A stretch of DNA of 64,000 nt from positions 114,783,795 to 114,847,794 of the forward strand of contig NC_079495.1 of the NCBI RefSeq assembly GCF_030052815.1, in the 5' to 3' direction. A program made the position numbers and the translations under genes. Shown here in pieces: positions 26,008 through 35,992 of the stretch (its first letter is position 1; every line of letters begins with the position of its first letter). The notes beneath the pieces were generated by a model. It saw only the letters and a list, made by a program, of their open reading frames with translations, made no database searches and was not told the DNA's origin. The stretch comes from Hevea brasiliensis (taxonomy: Eukaryota; Streptophyta; Magnoliopsida; Malpighiales; Euphorbiaceae).

Positions 26008-26022
26008 ACTCTTCCCCTCTAA
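26008..26022 (-). other. Element C polypurine tract
   Basis: The minus strand reads TTAGAGGGGAAGAGT directly before the 3' LTR. This is the purine run used to prime second-strand synthesis. It overlaps the end of the integrase frame. Confidence 0.8.
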
Positions 26023-26669
26023 TTTAAATTTCGTCCTCGAAATTTACCTGATGCAAACAGTTGAGGGAACTGTTGCCTCATCGACTCTTCACTTTCCCAA
26101 GTTGCCTCCTCGGTGTTGTGGTGCCTCCAAAGCACTTTCACCAATGGAATTTGCTTATTCCTCAATTCTTTTACTTCCCGAGCCAGGATCCTTAGAGGTT
26201 CCTCTTCATATGTCAAATCCGGCTGTATTTCAATTTCTTCTCTGGAGATGACATGCGAAGGATCTGAGCGATATCTTCTGAGCATAGACACGTGGAACAC
26301 ATTGTGGATCTTGTCCAGCTCTGGTGGTAAAGCTAGCCTATAGGCCACTGGACCCACACGTTCAATGACTTCATATGGGCCAATGAACCTAGGGCTTAAC
26401 TTACCTTTCCTTCCAAACCTCAGTACCTTCTTCCATGGTGACACCTTGAGAAACACTTTGTCGCCAACCACATATTCTATTTCTTTTCTCTTCAGGTCGG
26501 CATAAGATTTCTGTCTGTCTGAGGCAACCTTCAAGTTGGCTTTGATTATTTTCACTTTTTCCTCAGCCTGTTTCACCAGGTCTGGCCCTACCAGTTTACC
26601 TTCTCCCAATTCAGTCCAGCACACTGGAGTTCTACATTTTCTCCCATACAGTGCTTCATACGGGGCCAT
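26019..26669 (-). pseudogene. Element C integrase tail and chromodomain
   Basis: An unbroken 216-codon stretch at the end of pol. It begins in the integrase region after the catalytic core ('MAPYEALYGRKCRTP'), continues through 'DKVFLKVSPWKKVLRFGRKG', 'PRFIGPYEVIERVGPVAYRL' and 'VFHVSMLRRYRSDPSHV', and ends in a chromodomain-like segment ('EEPLRILAREVKELRN', 'VKVLWRHHNTEEATWE'). In chromoviruses this segment tethers integration to marked chromatin. The sequence here is clean, in contrast to the rest of C's pol upstream, from which it is cut off by frameshifts. It is a fragment of a polyprotein, not an independent gene. Confidence 0.9.
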
Positions 26670-26779
26670 TTGAATACTAGCTTGGTAGCTATTGTTGTAT
26701 GCAAATTACGCGATGGGAGGTATCTATCCCAGCTTCCCTCAAACTCAATGACACAACTCCTCAGCATATCCTCAAGGAC

Positions 26780-26854
26780 CTGACAAGTATTTCACGTTAT
26801 TGTTATCATTTCAATTCAATATTTGTATCAATTTCTTGGGTTTCAATTGTTTAC
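26780..26854 (-). other. Candidate 75-bp intron in element C integrase
   Basis: On the minus strand, codons for ERVIQ end in CAG. They are followed by 75 bp starting GTAAAC and ending TTGTCAG, and then codons for VLEDML. B has the same protein blocks joined directly (IIQILEDML near 35205-35230). The 75 bp are AT-rich, carry an in-frame TGA and have canonical GT...AG ends, with a possible branch point in 'TGATAAC'. It may be a small spliceosomal intron or a chance insertion. Confidence 0.5.
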
Positions 26855-27302
26855 CTGGATTACTCTTTCTGATTGCCCATCCGTCTGAGGATGGAAAGTC
26901 ATTTGAAATGGAGTTGTGTACCCAAGGATTCATGCAACTTCTTCCGAATCTCGATGTAAACCTTGGGTCTCTGGCCGATATGATGGAAAGTGGAATTCCA
27001 TGCGATCTAACTATCTCAGCGATATACAATTACGCTAACTTCTCCAGTGAGTAGTCAGTCCTAACTGGCAGAAAGTGTGCTGACTTTGTCAATCTATCAA
27101 CTATCACCCATGCTGCATCATGTTTCCTCTGGGTGAGAGGCAGACCACTTACAAAATCCATGGTGACCCGATCCCATTTCCATTCAGGTATGCGTATAGG
27201 CTGTAGCAAACCCGATGGAACTTGATGTTCTGCCTTGACTTGGCGACATGTCAAGCATCTAGTCACATAGTCACTATGTCTTTCTTCATACCATGCCACC
27301 AA
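26855..27302 (-). pseudogene. Element C integrase core (frameshifted)
   Basis: It contains '[18 protein letters not shown]' from the end of the HHCC zinc finger, 'WKWDRVTMDFVSGLP' with the first catalytic Asp, and '[16 protein letters not shown]'. A second open stretch (26811-27029) has '[12 protein letters not shown]' and a damaged second catalytic block reading [11 protein letters not shown] where B has [10 protein letters not shown]. After that the frame is lost until the ERVIQ block. The integrase would insert element cDNA into the genome; this copy cannot. Confidence 0.8.
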
Positions 27303-27337
27303 TCATCAAGCTTCGTGTCATGATACATCTTTGTACT

Positions 27338-28060
27338 TCACGGTGCATAGCATATACACCGGTGTGTGCCTCTTTGAGAATCGGCCTTCCATTCCCCATT
27401 ATCTGGTACACACAATCTTCCTTTGAAATACAGACACCCATCTGCCTTTGCCTCATAGTCAGTTGCTTTTCCCTCTGAGATCTTGCTCATAATAGCCATT
27501 AACTTCTTATCTGCCTTTGGCCCATCTAATATCTCTGCTGAGGTGTTTGGCCTCACTTGCAACTCAGCCAAAATAGCTCCATCTCGAACCAAGGATAGAC
27601 GGGCATTCAATGATCTCAAAGCGTGATGGACTTTCGCTCAAAGCATCAAGAACTACATTTGCCTTCCCGGATGGTAGTCAATTACAGTCATAATCCTTCA
27701 GAACTCAATCCATCGCCTCTGTCTAAGGTTGAGCTCATTCAGGTTGGCAAATATTTGAGCTTTTGTGGTCTGTGTAACTGTAGCACTTTTCACCGTACAA
27801 GTAATGCCTCCATATCTTTAGTGCGAAGATAATTGCTGCAAGCTCTAGATCATGGGTAGGGTAGTTATGCTCATGTGCCCTTAGCTGCCTGGAAGCATAG
27901 GCGACCACCTTCCCCTCTTGCATCAATACACACCCTAGCCCATTATGTGAGGCATCACTATAGACCACAAAGTCCTTTTCGGACACTGGCTGTGTTAACA
28001 CTGGTGCCTCTGTCAACATAGCCTTCAACTTCTCAAACTGGTGCGACACTTGTCATTCCG
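27338..28060 (-). pseudogene. Element C RNase H and RNase H-integrase linker
   Basis: RNase H degrades the RNA strand during reverse transcription. Visible blocks are '[18 protein letters not shown]' with its catalytic Asp, '[20 protein letters not shown]', '[19 protein letters not shown]' and 'YTDHKS'. After that the frame breaks ('SSNICQPE' where a KYIFTQ-type block is expected). The linker at 27338-27619 resembles '[16 protein letters not shown]' of B in 'KADGCLYFKGRLCVPD'. There are at least three frame changes. Confidence 0.82.
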
Positions 28061-28120
28061 GTCAAATCGACATTCTTGTGTAACAACTTGGTCATTGGAG
28101 CGGCTATTAGGAAAATCCCT

Positions 28121-28820
28121 TCACAAATCTTCTGTAATACCAGCTAGCCCCAAGAAGCTTCGACCTCGGTTGTATTTACGGGAGGCTTCCATTCCATCAT
28201 CGCTTCTATTTTCTTGGGATCCACCTAATCCCATCGGTGACACTATGTGTCCAAGGAATGCAATTTCACTCAGCCAAAAGTCACACTTGGACAACTTAGC
28301 ATACAGCTTCTTGTCCCGCAGGGTTTGCAGAACAATCCTCAAATGTTCATCATGTTCTTCCCTGGTCTTGGAGTACACGAATGTCATCAATAAAAACCAC
28401 TACGAACCGATCTAGGTATGGATGGAAGATACGGTTCATAAGGTCCATGAACGCCATTGGTGCATTTGTTAGGCCAAAGGGCATCACGAAACTCATAATG
28501 CCCATACCGGGTCTGAATGCGATCTTGGGCACATCTACATCTTTCACCCTCGGTGATGATACTCGATCCGAGATCAATCTTAGAAAATACTCTGCTCCTT
28601 GGTGATCAAGCAGATCATCAATTCTAGGCAACGGATACTTGTTCTTCATCCACTTTATTCAACCGCAGGTAATCAATACATAGCCTCAAAGTCCCATCCT
28701 TCTTCTTTACAAACAGACCTTTGGAGCTCCCCATGGTGACACATGGGCGTATGAACCCCTTATCCAAAGAACTCTTGCAATTGAGTTTTCAACTCCTCAA
28801 TTCGATGGGTGCCATCCTAT
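28121..28820 (-). pseudogene. Element C reverse transcriptase (frameshifted)
   Basis: The blocks are all present but scattered over frames: '[13 protein letters not shown]', '[18 protein letters not shown]', '[10 protein letters not shown]' containing the catalytic FIDD, 'HLRIVLQTLRDKKLYAKLSK' and 'IAFLGHIVSPMGL'. Between them short blocks are scrambled. The block equivalent to B's '[11 protein letters not shown]' reads out of frame, and the codons there contain CG where CAG or CTG is expected. This is unusual for an element with nearly identical LTRs. Confidence 0.85.
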
Positions 28821-29279
28821 AAGGAGCAATAGAAATGGGTGCCGGCGGTGTCTCAATAGCAAACTCGACTTCCCTTTACGGTGGCAAACCAGGCAACTCT
28901 TCAGAAATACTGGGAAGTCTCTCACCGTGGGTATGTCACTCAAGTTTGGCTTAGCACTGCCTAGTATCCACCACATGTGCTAGGTAGGCTTCTGACCTTT
29001 TCTCATCATTCTTCTTGCAATCGTGGTGAGATGACATTGGACAAGAAATCGTCCTTTCCCCACAACTGTGATCTCATTACCCTCTCAAGTTTTTAGAGAA
29101 ATTCTCTTCAATTTGCAATCAACTATTGCACGATGGCGTGATAACCAGTCCATTCCCAAAATCACGTCAAACTCATGGAAGGGCAACTCAATCAAGTGCG
29201 CCAAGAATTCATACCTGAATCCTCAACGGGCAACCTTTGTATACTTTGTTCACCACTACTGTGGCCTAATGGATTAGTG

Positions 29280-29920
29280 ACGAATGTCTTGGTCACTTTC
29301 TCCTACCATATCCCCTTTCTACGGGTAGATTGATGCAGATGTATGAATGAGTGGATCTGGATCCACCAATGCATGCACAGGAGTATTGTAGAGGAGAACG
29401 CACCCGATGACGTCCGGGCATCTTGCTCCTCCCGAGCTCTCGGGGCATAATTTCGGCGGTGGCCCGTTATCCGGCCTCTCATCGCTCGGATGCGAGCCTC
29501 GTGATGGTCCCACCGCCGGATTTACGGACCTTCTACCCCTTGGTGGTGCGGAGCGGTGCATGCGCTTGTGTCGAGTAGTGTAGTAGTTCTGCGTGGGCGG
29601 TTCCTCAACCGATGCTCTGCTGACCCACACCTCAGCGAGCACCAGTCACTCTCAACACTCCCTTATGCCATCTTTGGCGGTGTGGACAGGTAAGATGCCG
29701 GCTGGTCCTGAACCCCATCCACAGAGCCGCCCGATGGTGTGGGTGACCTCTCCTAGGGGTGAGCGTGGCTGGGCCCCGAGGTGACCACGGCCCCGTGGTG
29801 AGCTGAACTTTGTGCAGAGGACCCTTGAACTTCTTCCACGATGCAGAGCTGAACTAGACCGACCGGCCCCTCTTCTGTCTCTCTCTTCTAGTCCACTCAC
29901 TAATTCTCACTTTTTCAACC
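29280..29920 (-). pseudogene. Element C protease and gag C-terminus (scrambled, GC-rich)
   Basis: The minus strand has 'LLYNTPVHALVDPDP' near 29330-29400, where the retropepsin DPGSTH site should be. The DPG context is damaged by a small shift. To its right (29400-29920), where the zinc knuckle and proline/glycine-rich gag tail should lie, the DNA is clearly more GC- and CG-rich than the surrounding LTRs, and no CCHC knuckle can be read. Confidence 0.6.
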
Positions 29921-30057
29921 TTTATGGCAGCTTCCACTAACTTGGTAAATTCAGTGATTCCCAAGGCGGTGAGTGGATCTTGATGTTGTCATTTAGTCCC
30001 TCTTCAAATCTCTTACATCTTTCACTTCATTAGGGACTATCTCCCTTCCATAACGGC

Positions 30058-30609
30058 TTAATCGAACAAACTCCTTCTCATACTCGCCACCGACAACCGC
30101 TTTGCCTCAGTTAATGAATTCCCTTCTTCTCTCTTCCGGTATACAAGACCCACGTATTTCTTCTTGAACTCGAGAGGAAGAAGTCCCAAGTTCTGACTGG
30201 GCTGCACTTCATCGGACACTGTGTCCCACCACTCATAAGCATCATCTTGCGAAAGAGATGGCGGCTTCGAGTTTCTTTGTGGAGTGCGGTGAAGTTGTTT
30301 CAAGACTCTGCCTTCTGTTCAACCAATTCTACCGCAATGAGTCATCTTCTCTCTTGCCATAGAAATCCACCGCCCCAAATTTTCTTAACCTTTCAGTGTG
30401 ACTCACTGTGGAGCCGGTGGTGGTGGTGGTGGTGCCGCATTACCCGACCATCTGTCTAAAGAAGTCGGCCATTTGTTGGAACATGGCTGTGGAGGCCGAG
30501 GCTCGCTTGAGTGGCGAGCAGATTCTCTCATGCCCCAGGGCCTCACTGCTGCAGGTGGAGCATGACTCTCCACTTCCTCCTCGACTGCCCTCTGAGAGGA
30601 AGGATCCAT
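30058..30609 (-). pseudogene. Element C gag N-terminus and capsid (frameshifted)
   Basis: A plausible start is the ATG ending at 30609 ('MDPSSQRAVEEEVESHAPPA'), followed by a proline run. The capsid block 'LSQDDAYEWWDTVSDEVQP' and 'LEFKKKYVGLVY' at 30058-30303 corresponds to 'LLQGDAYEWW' in B's gag. The two parts are in different frames and capsid sequence is missing between them. Confidence 0.8.
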
Positions 30610-30719
30610 ATCCTATTCAAAATAAGAAAGATAAACAGATCTGCGTTAGTGTCACCTCGACTCTTACAAATGCAATGCATGGTATGGACTCAATCTAGGT
30701 CCAGAAACGCCTAAACCGT

Positions 30720-30731
30720 GCTCTGATACCA
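30720..30731 (-). other. Element C primer-binding site (initiator tRNA-Met)
   Basis: The minus strand reads TGGTATCAGAGC five bases inside the right LTR. This identifies the right LTR as the 5' one and the element as minus-strand. Confidence 0.92.
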
Positions 30732-30736
30732 CTAAA

Positions 30737-33700
30737 TGTGACACCCCTTACCCGTACAAAGATACCCGAGTAAGTAATGCCACCGTGTACCGACACACTC
30801 TAATATTCCTCAATTAATTTAGACAATGCTTTTGCATATAATTTATGAAATACAATTTATTTAAACCATTTATCAAAAGTATCATTCATTTAAGGTTCAA
30901 AATTTTAAGGAAAATCCATGAGTCTGGCTAAAAATGGAGAAAACTGTTCTTCTAACTGTTAAAAACACTTCCAATAAACAAATTCATTCATTCTCAACTT
31001 CAATATCATCACAAAACTCAATATCAAGATTTAAACAATTTTTCAGTTTCAGGTTTCAACAACCTTTTCATTTCACAACATCCATTTCTCATATACAAGC
31101 AATAAATACATGCTCAAATCTTGCATTCATAGTCATAACTTTCATTATTTACATAAACATCAAAATATATTACATGAGTTCAAATACATATGAGAAAATA
31201 CAAATCTGCTACAAAATATCAAAATGACAAAATGACACCTAGTGCCCTACCGATGCAATCGCAGTAGTGAGGTGACACGGACACCGAGCAGAATCGGATG
31301 GACTCACCCACCGTGGTCTACTGGGCTCACGGCCGGAATCTCCGGTACCTCAGCGTGGCAAGCAACGCGCTAAGCAATAATGCTTAGTGGTGCAATAATA
31401 TAATAGAAGAAAATAGCAAGAAAATAAATGTGTATACAATGTGTATGCTTTCTTTGTTTAATCTTGGTATATTCATTAATTCATTAACTTTGTTCACTTT
31501 TATTCATTTGATTGCCCCAAGTAACCTACACTAGACGATCGGATGGATAACGGGTAAATCGCCTTTGGGTACCTAGTACCTCGGGCCGTCACACCATCGG
31601 TCACATATGCATCTCGGTGCATGCAACGGCTAACAAGTGTAAATAATATCGTGCACAAGGCCAAGTCTCAATGCAAGGTCGAATGGCTACAAGCCATGAA
31701 ATCACTGAATGGCATTTTTGCCATGTGCGATCTTGCTAACCGAACCCTATTGGCATGCCAAACTATCCAAACCAATCTTGTTAGGTATACTAGGGCATTT
31801 GAAACTCTTAAATTCGTCAATTTGTGAATTTCAATTTTTTGGTGTTACTATTCATCATTGGTCAACAAAAATGTTGACTTTTAGAATAAAAATGTGTACA
31901 TCAACTTTGGCACTCCCAACATACCACATTTGGTGTTTAAAACTTGTTGGCATTAAGTGTTTTTGCCATTCCAAAGTGTAACTCAACACAAACAGATTTT
32001 TCAGTTTTGGTGAGTCAACTTCACTGTTCCATTGGACACTGTTACTGTTGGAATTTGAGGAAATGTAAAACATGAAAGTTGATCCTTATTTTGTCTAGTT
32101 GAATTTCCTTTTTTGAATCACTCCATTTGGAGTTTTGTAGCTCCAGATATGGCTCAAAAACCCAGGCTGTCCGGATATGCAGTCTGCAGAATTTTACCAT
32201 ATCTACAGTGCATGAACAGTGACTTGAGTCACTTGGTTGAATGGGTTCTGGCCATAATTTGGGGTAGGTTCCTTCATAAAGGTTGTTTGTCTATGTCTTA
32301 ACTTGTTGCTGTAAAAATTTCAGACCAATTGACCAAATATACAGTGACTTATGGCCAAATGAACAGTTGCTGTTCATTTGGTCAAATTCTGCAGAGGCAG
32401 TTTCAGGGTTCCGGATTGTGGCTGCGTTTTGACCCTTTTGCTTTGGTCTTTCGGGCATGGTTTCTTCAGAAAAAATGTGCCATTATAAGCCTAGTTTCAT
32501 GTCCAATTGGCCAAACATCAATTGGACAAGCACAGCCCAAGTTATGGCAGTGCAAAGGGACTGAAATTTCAGTCCCTATGCTGCTGTCCATAGGGCAGAT
32601 TTCACCTCACTTTGCCATAGCATTTTTCAGTCCCATTTATGGTCAACATATCTAAAATGGTCACTAATTGACCATTAAAATGTGCCCTAACAATTTCCTA
32701 AACCAAGTTTACATTTTTGCTCACAAAACCCTAATTCAAGTTCATGTTTTACACAACTTACCTTTGTTAACTTTTAATCCATTATTCTTGTGTTTATCAA
32801 CTTCTAATATAATTCTAGATCACTTCAAGCTCATAAAAACACTCCCTCCTATTCCATAGCTAGGGCAGCCAAAATTCAAGAGCTCATACACTTAGGTTTT
32901 TGTTCATTTAAATCACAATTCTCACTAAGTTTCAAGTCCTAAACCATGAAAATAATGAGTTTTTAAGTTATAGTTGCACTAACCTTGTGTGGCAGATTTT
33001 TCCAAGCCTCTAAACCTCAATTTCCTTCCTCTTGTTGGCTGCCAAGAGTTTGTTTAAGATGTGGGATTAATTTTTAATGAAGGGACTTATGGGTTTTAGT
33101 GAGTGGATGAAGAGAAAATCAAGTTCAAAGCTTGATAAAAATGGTGGAGGGAGAGGGAAGAGGGAAACAGCTGAAATGGGGAAGGCATGGCTGCTCACAT
33201 TTTTGGTCTTCTTTTGGTCTTTATTTAGTCTTATTTATCTCTTTTATTTGTTGGTTAAATGGGTGCTTAAGTGTGATTGGTTGGAAATTACAAATGACAT
33301 CACATTGATGTCATAAATTGCATTTTATTGCATTTTTCTTTTCTTTCCTCCACTACTCATTTTCAATTTAATTTCTAGCAATGTTTCTTCATATTTTATG
33401 TTATATTAATTATTTACTCAACTGGACAAGTCGGCCAAAAATCACCTCGAAAGGCGAAATGACCAAAATGCCCTCCGTTTGGCTTAACGGGTCAAAATCG
33501 TCTGTACCGATTGAAAAATTTTTCTAGGTATTTTCTTGGCATTCTAATGCCATGGGAACCTCAATTACCCTTCTCTGGAGTCCCAAAAATTATTTTATAA
33601 TTTTTCCCCCGGGTCTAGGGCTCCTCGTTAGAAGCAACTTCCCTCCAGTGACCCATCGCTTGGGCACCTACTGCTTGACTTCGGTTGTATTTTATTTCTA

Positions 33701-33847
33701 AAATTTTTACTAAATTTTTCTTATTAATATTTGAGTTAATTAGGGTTTCGACTTTAGTTTAAATATTTTTCTGGACGTTCTAGTTGTCCGACCGACACCG
33801 TCACCGAATGAGAGGATGTACGGAGTGGTTATCGGGAGGGTGTTACA
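30737..33847 (-). repeat. Element C 5' LTR (right copy)
   Basis: This is 3111 bp, the partner of 22881-26007. It differs mainly by short changes at CAG/CTG-containing spots (for example 31255-31345, 31535-31735 and 33600-33820), while about 1.7 kb in the middle is nearly unchanged. Confidence 0.95.
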
Positions 33848-35947
33848 GAGATTCACAGTTTTCTGGGTTTAGCTGGATACTACCGTAGATTTGTAAAGGG
33901 ATTCTCCATGTTGGCATCTCCATTGACCAAGCTGCTTAGAAAGGATGTGAAATTTCAGTGGACAGATAAATGTCAATAGAGTTTTGATGAATTGAAGAGA
34001 TGTTTGACTAAGGCTCCAGTCCTGACTTTACCTACACCAGGTAAAGAATATATAGTTTACAGCGATGCTTCTCACAATGGGTTAGGTTGTGTGTTGATGC
34101 AAGATCGAAATGTCATTGCTTATGCATCATGCTAGCTGAAACCGCATGAGAGGAATTATCCGACATATGACTTGGAGCTTGCAGCTATAGTATTTGCTCT
34201 TAAGATCTGGAGACATTATTTGTATGGAGAGAAGTGTTATATCTATACAGATCATAAGAGTTTGAAGTATTTGGGCACTCAGAAAGAGTTGAATTTTAGA
34301 CAGAGGAGATGGTTAGAGTTGATAAAAGACTATGATTGTCTGATAGATTATCAGCCAGGGAAAGCTAATGTTGTGGCTGACGCCTTAAGTCGCAAGACTA
34401 TGGCAAGTCTACAGGTTACTCCTTTGTCTTTGGTGCATGAGTTAAGATCATTGCATGCCAGCTTAGAGATTAATGATGATGGGCAGACAGCAGTTGCATG
34501 GCATATACAGCCAGTGTTGATTGATCAGATCAAAATGGCTGCTCAGAATGATGAAAGGTATCAAAAGTTATTAGAAGAAGTTCGGCAGGGCAAGAAACCA
34601 GAATTCTCAATTAGAGATGACGGTCCATTGCTACACCAAGGTAGAATGTGTATTCCTAATGATGTTGATTTGAGGCAGATCATTTTGAAGGAAGCACATG
34701 AGTCTCCTTTTGCCATGCACCCTGGTGGTACAAAAATGTATAGAGGGTTAAAGGAGCATTACTGGTGGATGGGTATGAAAAGAGATGTGGCAGAGTTTAT
34801 TTCTAAATGCCTAACTTGTCAGCAAGTAAAGGCAGAGCATCAAGTACCAACTGGGTTATTATATCCACTACCAGTGCCAGAATGGAAATGGGAGAGAATA
34901 ACGATTGATTTTGTGATGGGACTTCCGAGGACACAGAAGAGTCATGATACAGTATGGGTCATTGTTGATAGACTAACCAAGTCTACTCATTTTCTACCAG
35001 TCTGGATGGACTATAGTTTAGAAAGATTGGCCAAGTTGTACATTGATGAGATTGTGAGACTACATGGAGTGCCAGTATCCATCGTATCAGACAGAGATCT
35101 TAGGTTCACTTCTAGATTGTGGGGTAGTCTTCAGAGAGCCCTAGGAACTAGATTGAACTTCAGTACTGCATTCCACCCACAGACAGATGGCCAGTCTGAA
35201 AGGATAATTCAGATCTTGGAGGATATGCTATGGGCTTGTGTGATTGAGTTTGAGGGCAGTTAGAATACACACTTGCCTTTGATTGAGTTTGCTTACAACA
35301 ACAGCTACCAATCAAGCATTGGGATGCCTCCATATGAAGCTTTGTATGGCAGGAAATGTAGAACCCTGTTGTGTTGGGATGACGTGGGTGAAAAAAAGAT
35401 GATTGGACCCGAAATTGTTCAATAGACTGAAGAGAAAATCAGGGTGATCAAAGATCGACTTAAGACTACATCAGACCGTCAGAAGTCCTACATTGATTTG
35501 AAGAGAAGGGATATTGAGTATGCAGTGAGTGAAAAAGTATTCCTCAAGGTTTCTCCTTGGAAGAGAATTATGAGATTCGGCAGAAAGGGGAAACTGAGTC
35601 CGCGTTTCATTAGGCCATATGAGGTTCTAGAAAGGGTGGGTCCTTTGGCATATCGGTTGGCACTGCCTCCAGAGTTGGAGAAGATACATAATGTCTTCCA
35701 TGTGTCCATGTTGAGGAGGTATTGATCAGACCCATCTCATGTACTACCAGTGGAAGAAATTGAAGTGAATCCAGACCTCACATATGAGGAAGAACCCATA
35801 AAGATTCTGGCTTATGAGGTGAAGCAGCTACGGAACAAGCAAATACCGTTAGTAAAAGTGTTGGAGAACCATCATTCGGGCAAGAAGGCTACTTGGGAAC
35901 GAGAGGAGGACATGAGAAGACAACACCCACAGCTGTTCAGAGATTAA
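33848..35947 (+). pseudogene. Element B RNase H, integrase and chromodomain-like tail (C-terminal pol)
   Basis: This continues the B polyprotein after C; the first codons repeat the GAGAT duplication. In order: the end of the reverse transcriptase ('SFLGLAGYYRRFVKGFS'), RNase H ('[15 protein letters not shown]', '[19 protein letters not shown]', '[10 protein letters not shown]'), the integrase zinc finger ending '[13 protein letters not shown]', the catalytic core ('TIDFVMGLP', '[10 protein letters not shown]', '[13 protein letters not shown]'), the tail 'VFLKVSPWKR' and a chromodomain-like end ('EEPIKILAYEVKQLRNKQ'). Stops fall at 33977, 34133, 35261, 35423 and 35723; the natural stop is TAA at 35945. 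The longest clean piece, 34172-35263, spans RNase H to integrase. Confidence 0.94.
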
Positions 35948-35979
35948 TACCAGGTAAAATTTCGAGACAAAATTTATTT

Positions 35980-35992
35980 AAGGGGGGAGAAT
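35980..35992 (+). other. Element B polypurine tract
   Basis: AAGGGGGGAGAAT lies directly before the 3' LTR, the standard plus-strand priming site. Confidence 0.9.

Larger units (their letters stand above)
22881..33847 (-). mobile_element. Element C: young Ty3/gypsy (Tekay-like) retrotransposon inside B
   Basis: This is a 10,967-bp element on the minus strand. Its 3' LTR is at 22881-26007 and its 5' LTR at 30737-33847. The primer-binding site is at 30720-30731 and the polypurine tract at 26008-26022. GAGAT flanks both ends (22876-22880 and 33848-33852). Over the shared stretch 24000-25700 versus 31836-33550 I count only about a dozen differences, so it is the youngest element here. Its coding region nevertheless contains many frameshifts between about 26700 and 30740. 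Confidence 0.95.

Noticed and set aside
29319..29900. A GC-rich host exon within element C
   Set aside because: Gag C-terminus and protease sequence is expected here, protease traces are readable at its left end, and the high CG content fits scrambled CAG/CTG triplets.
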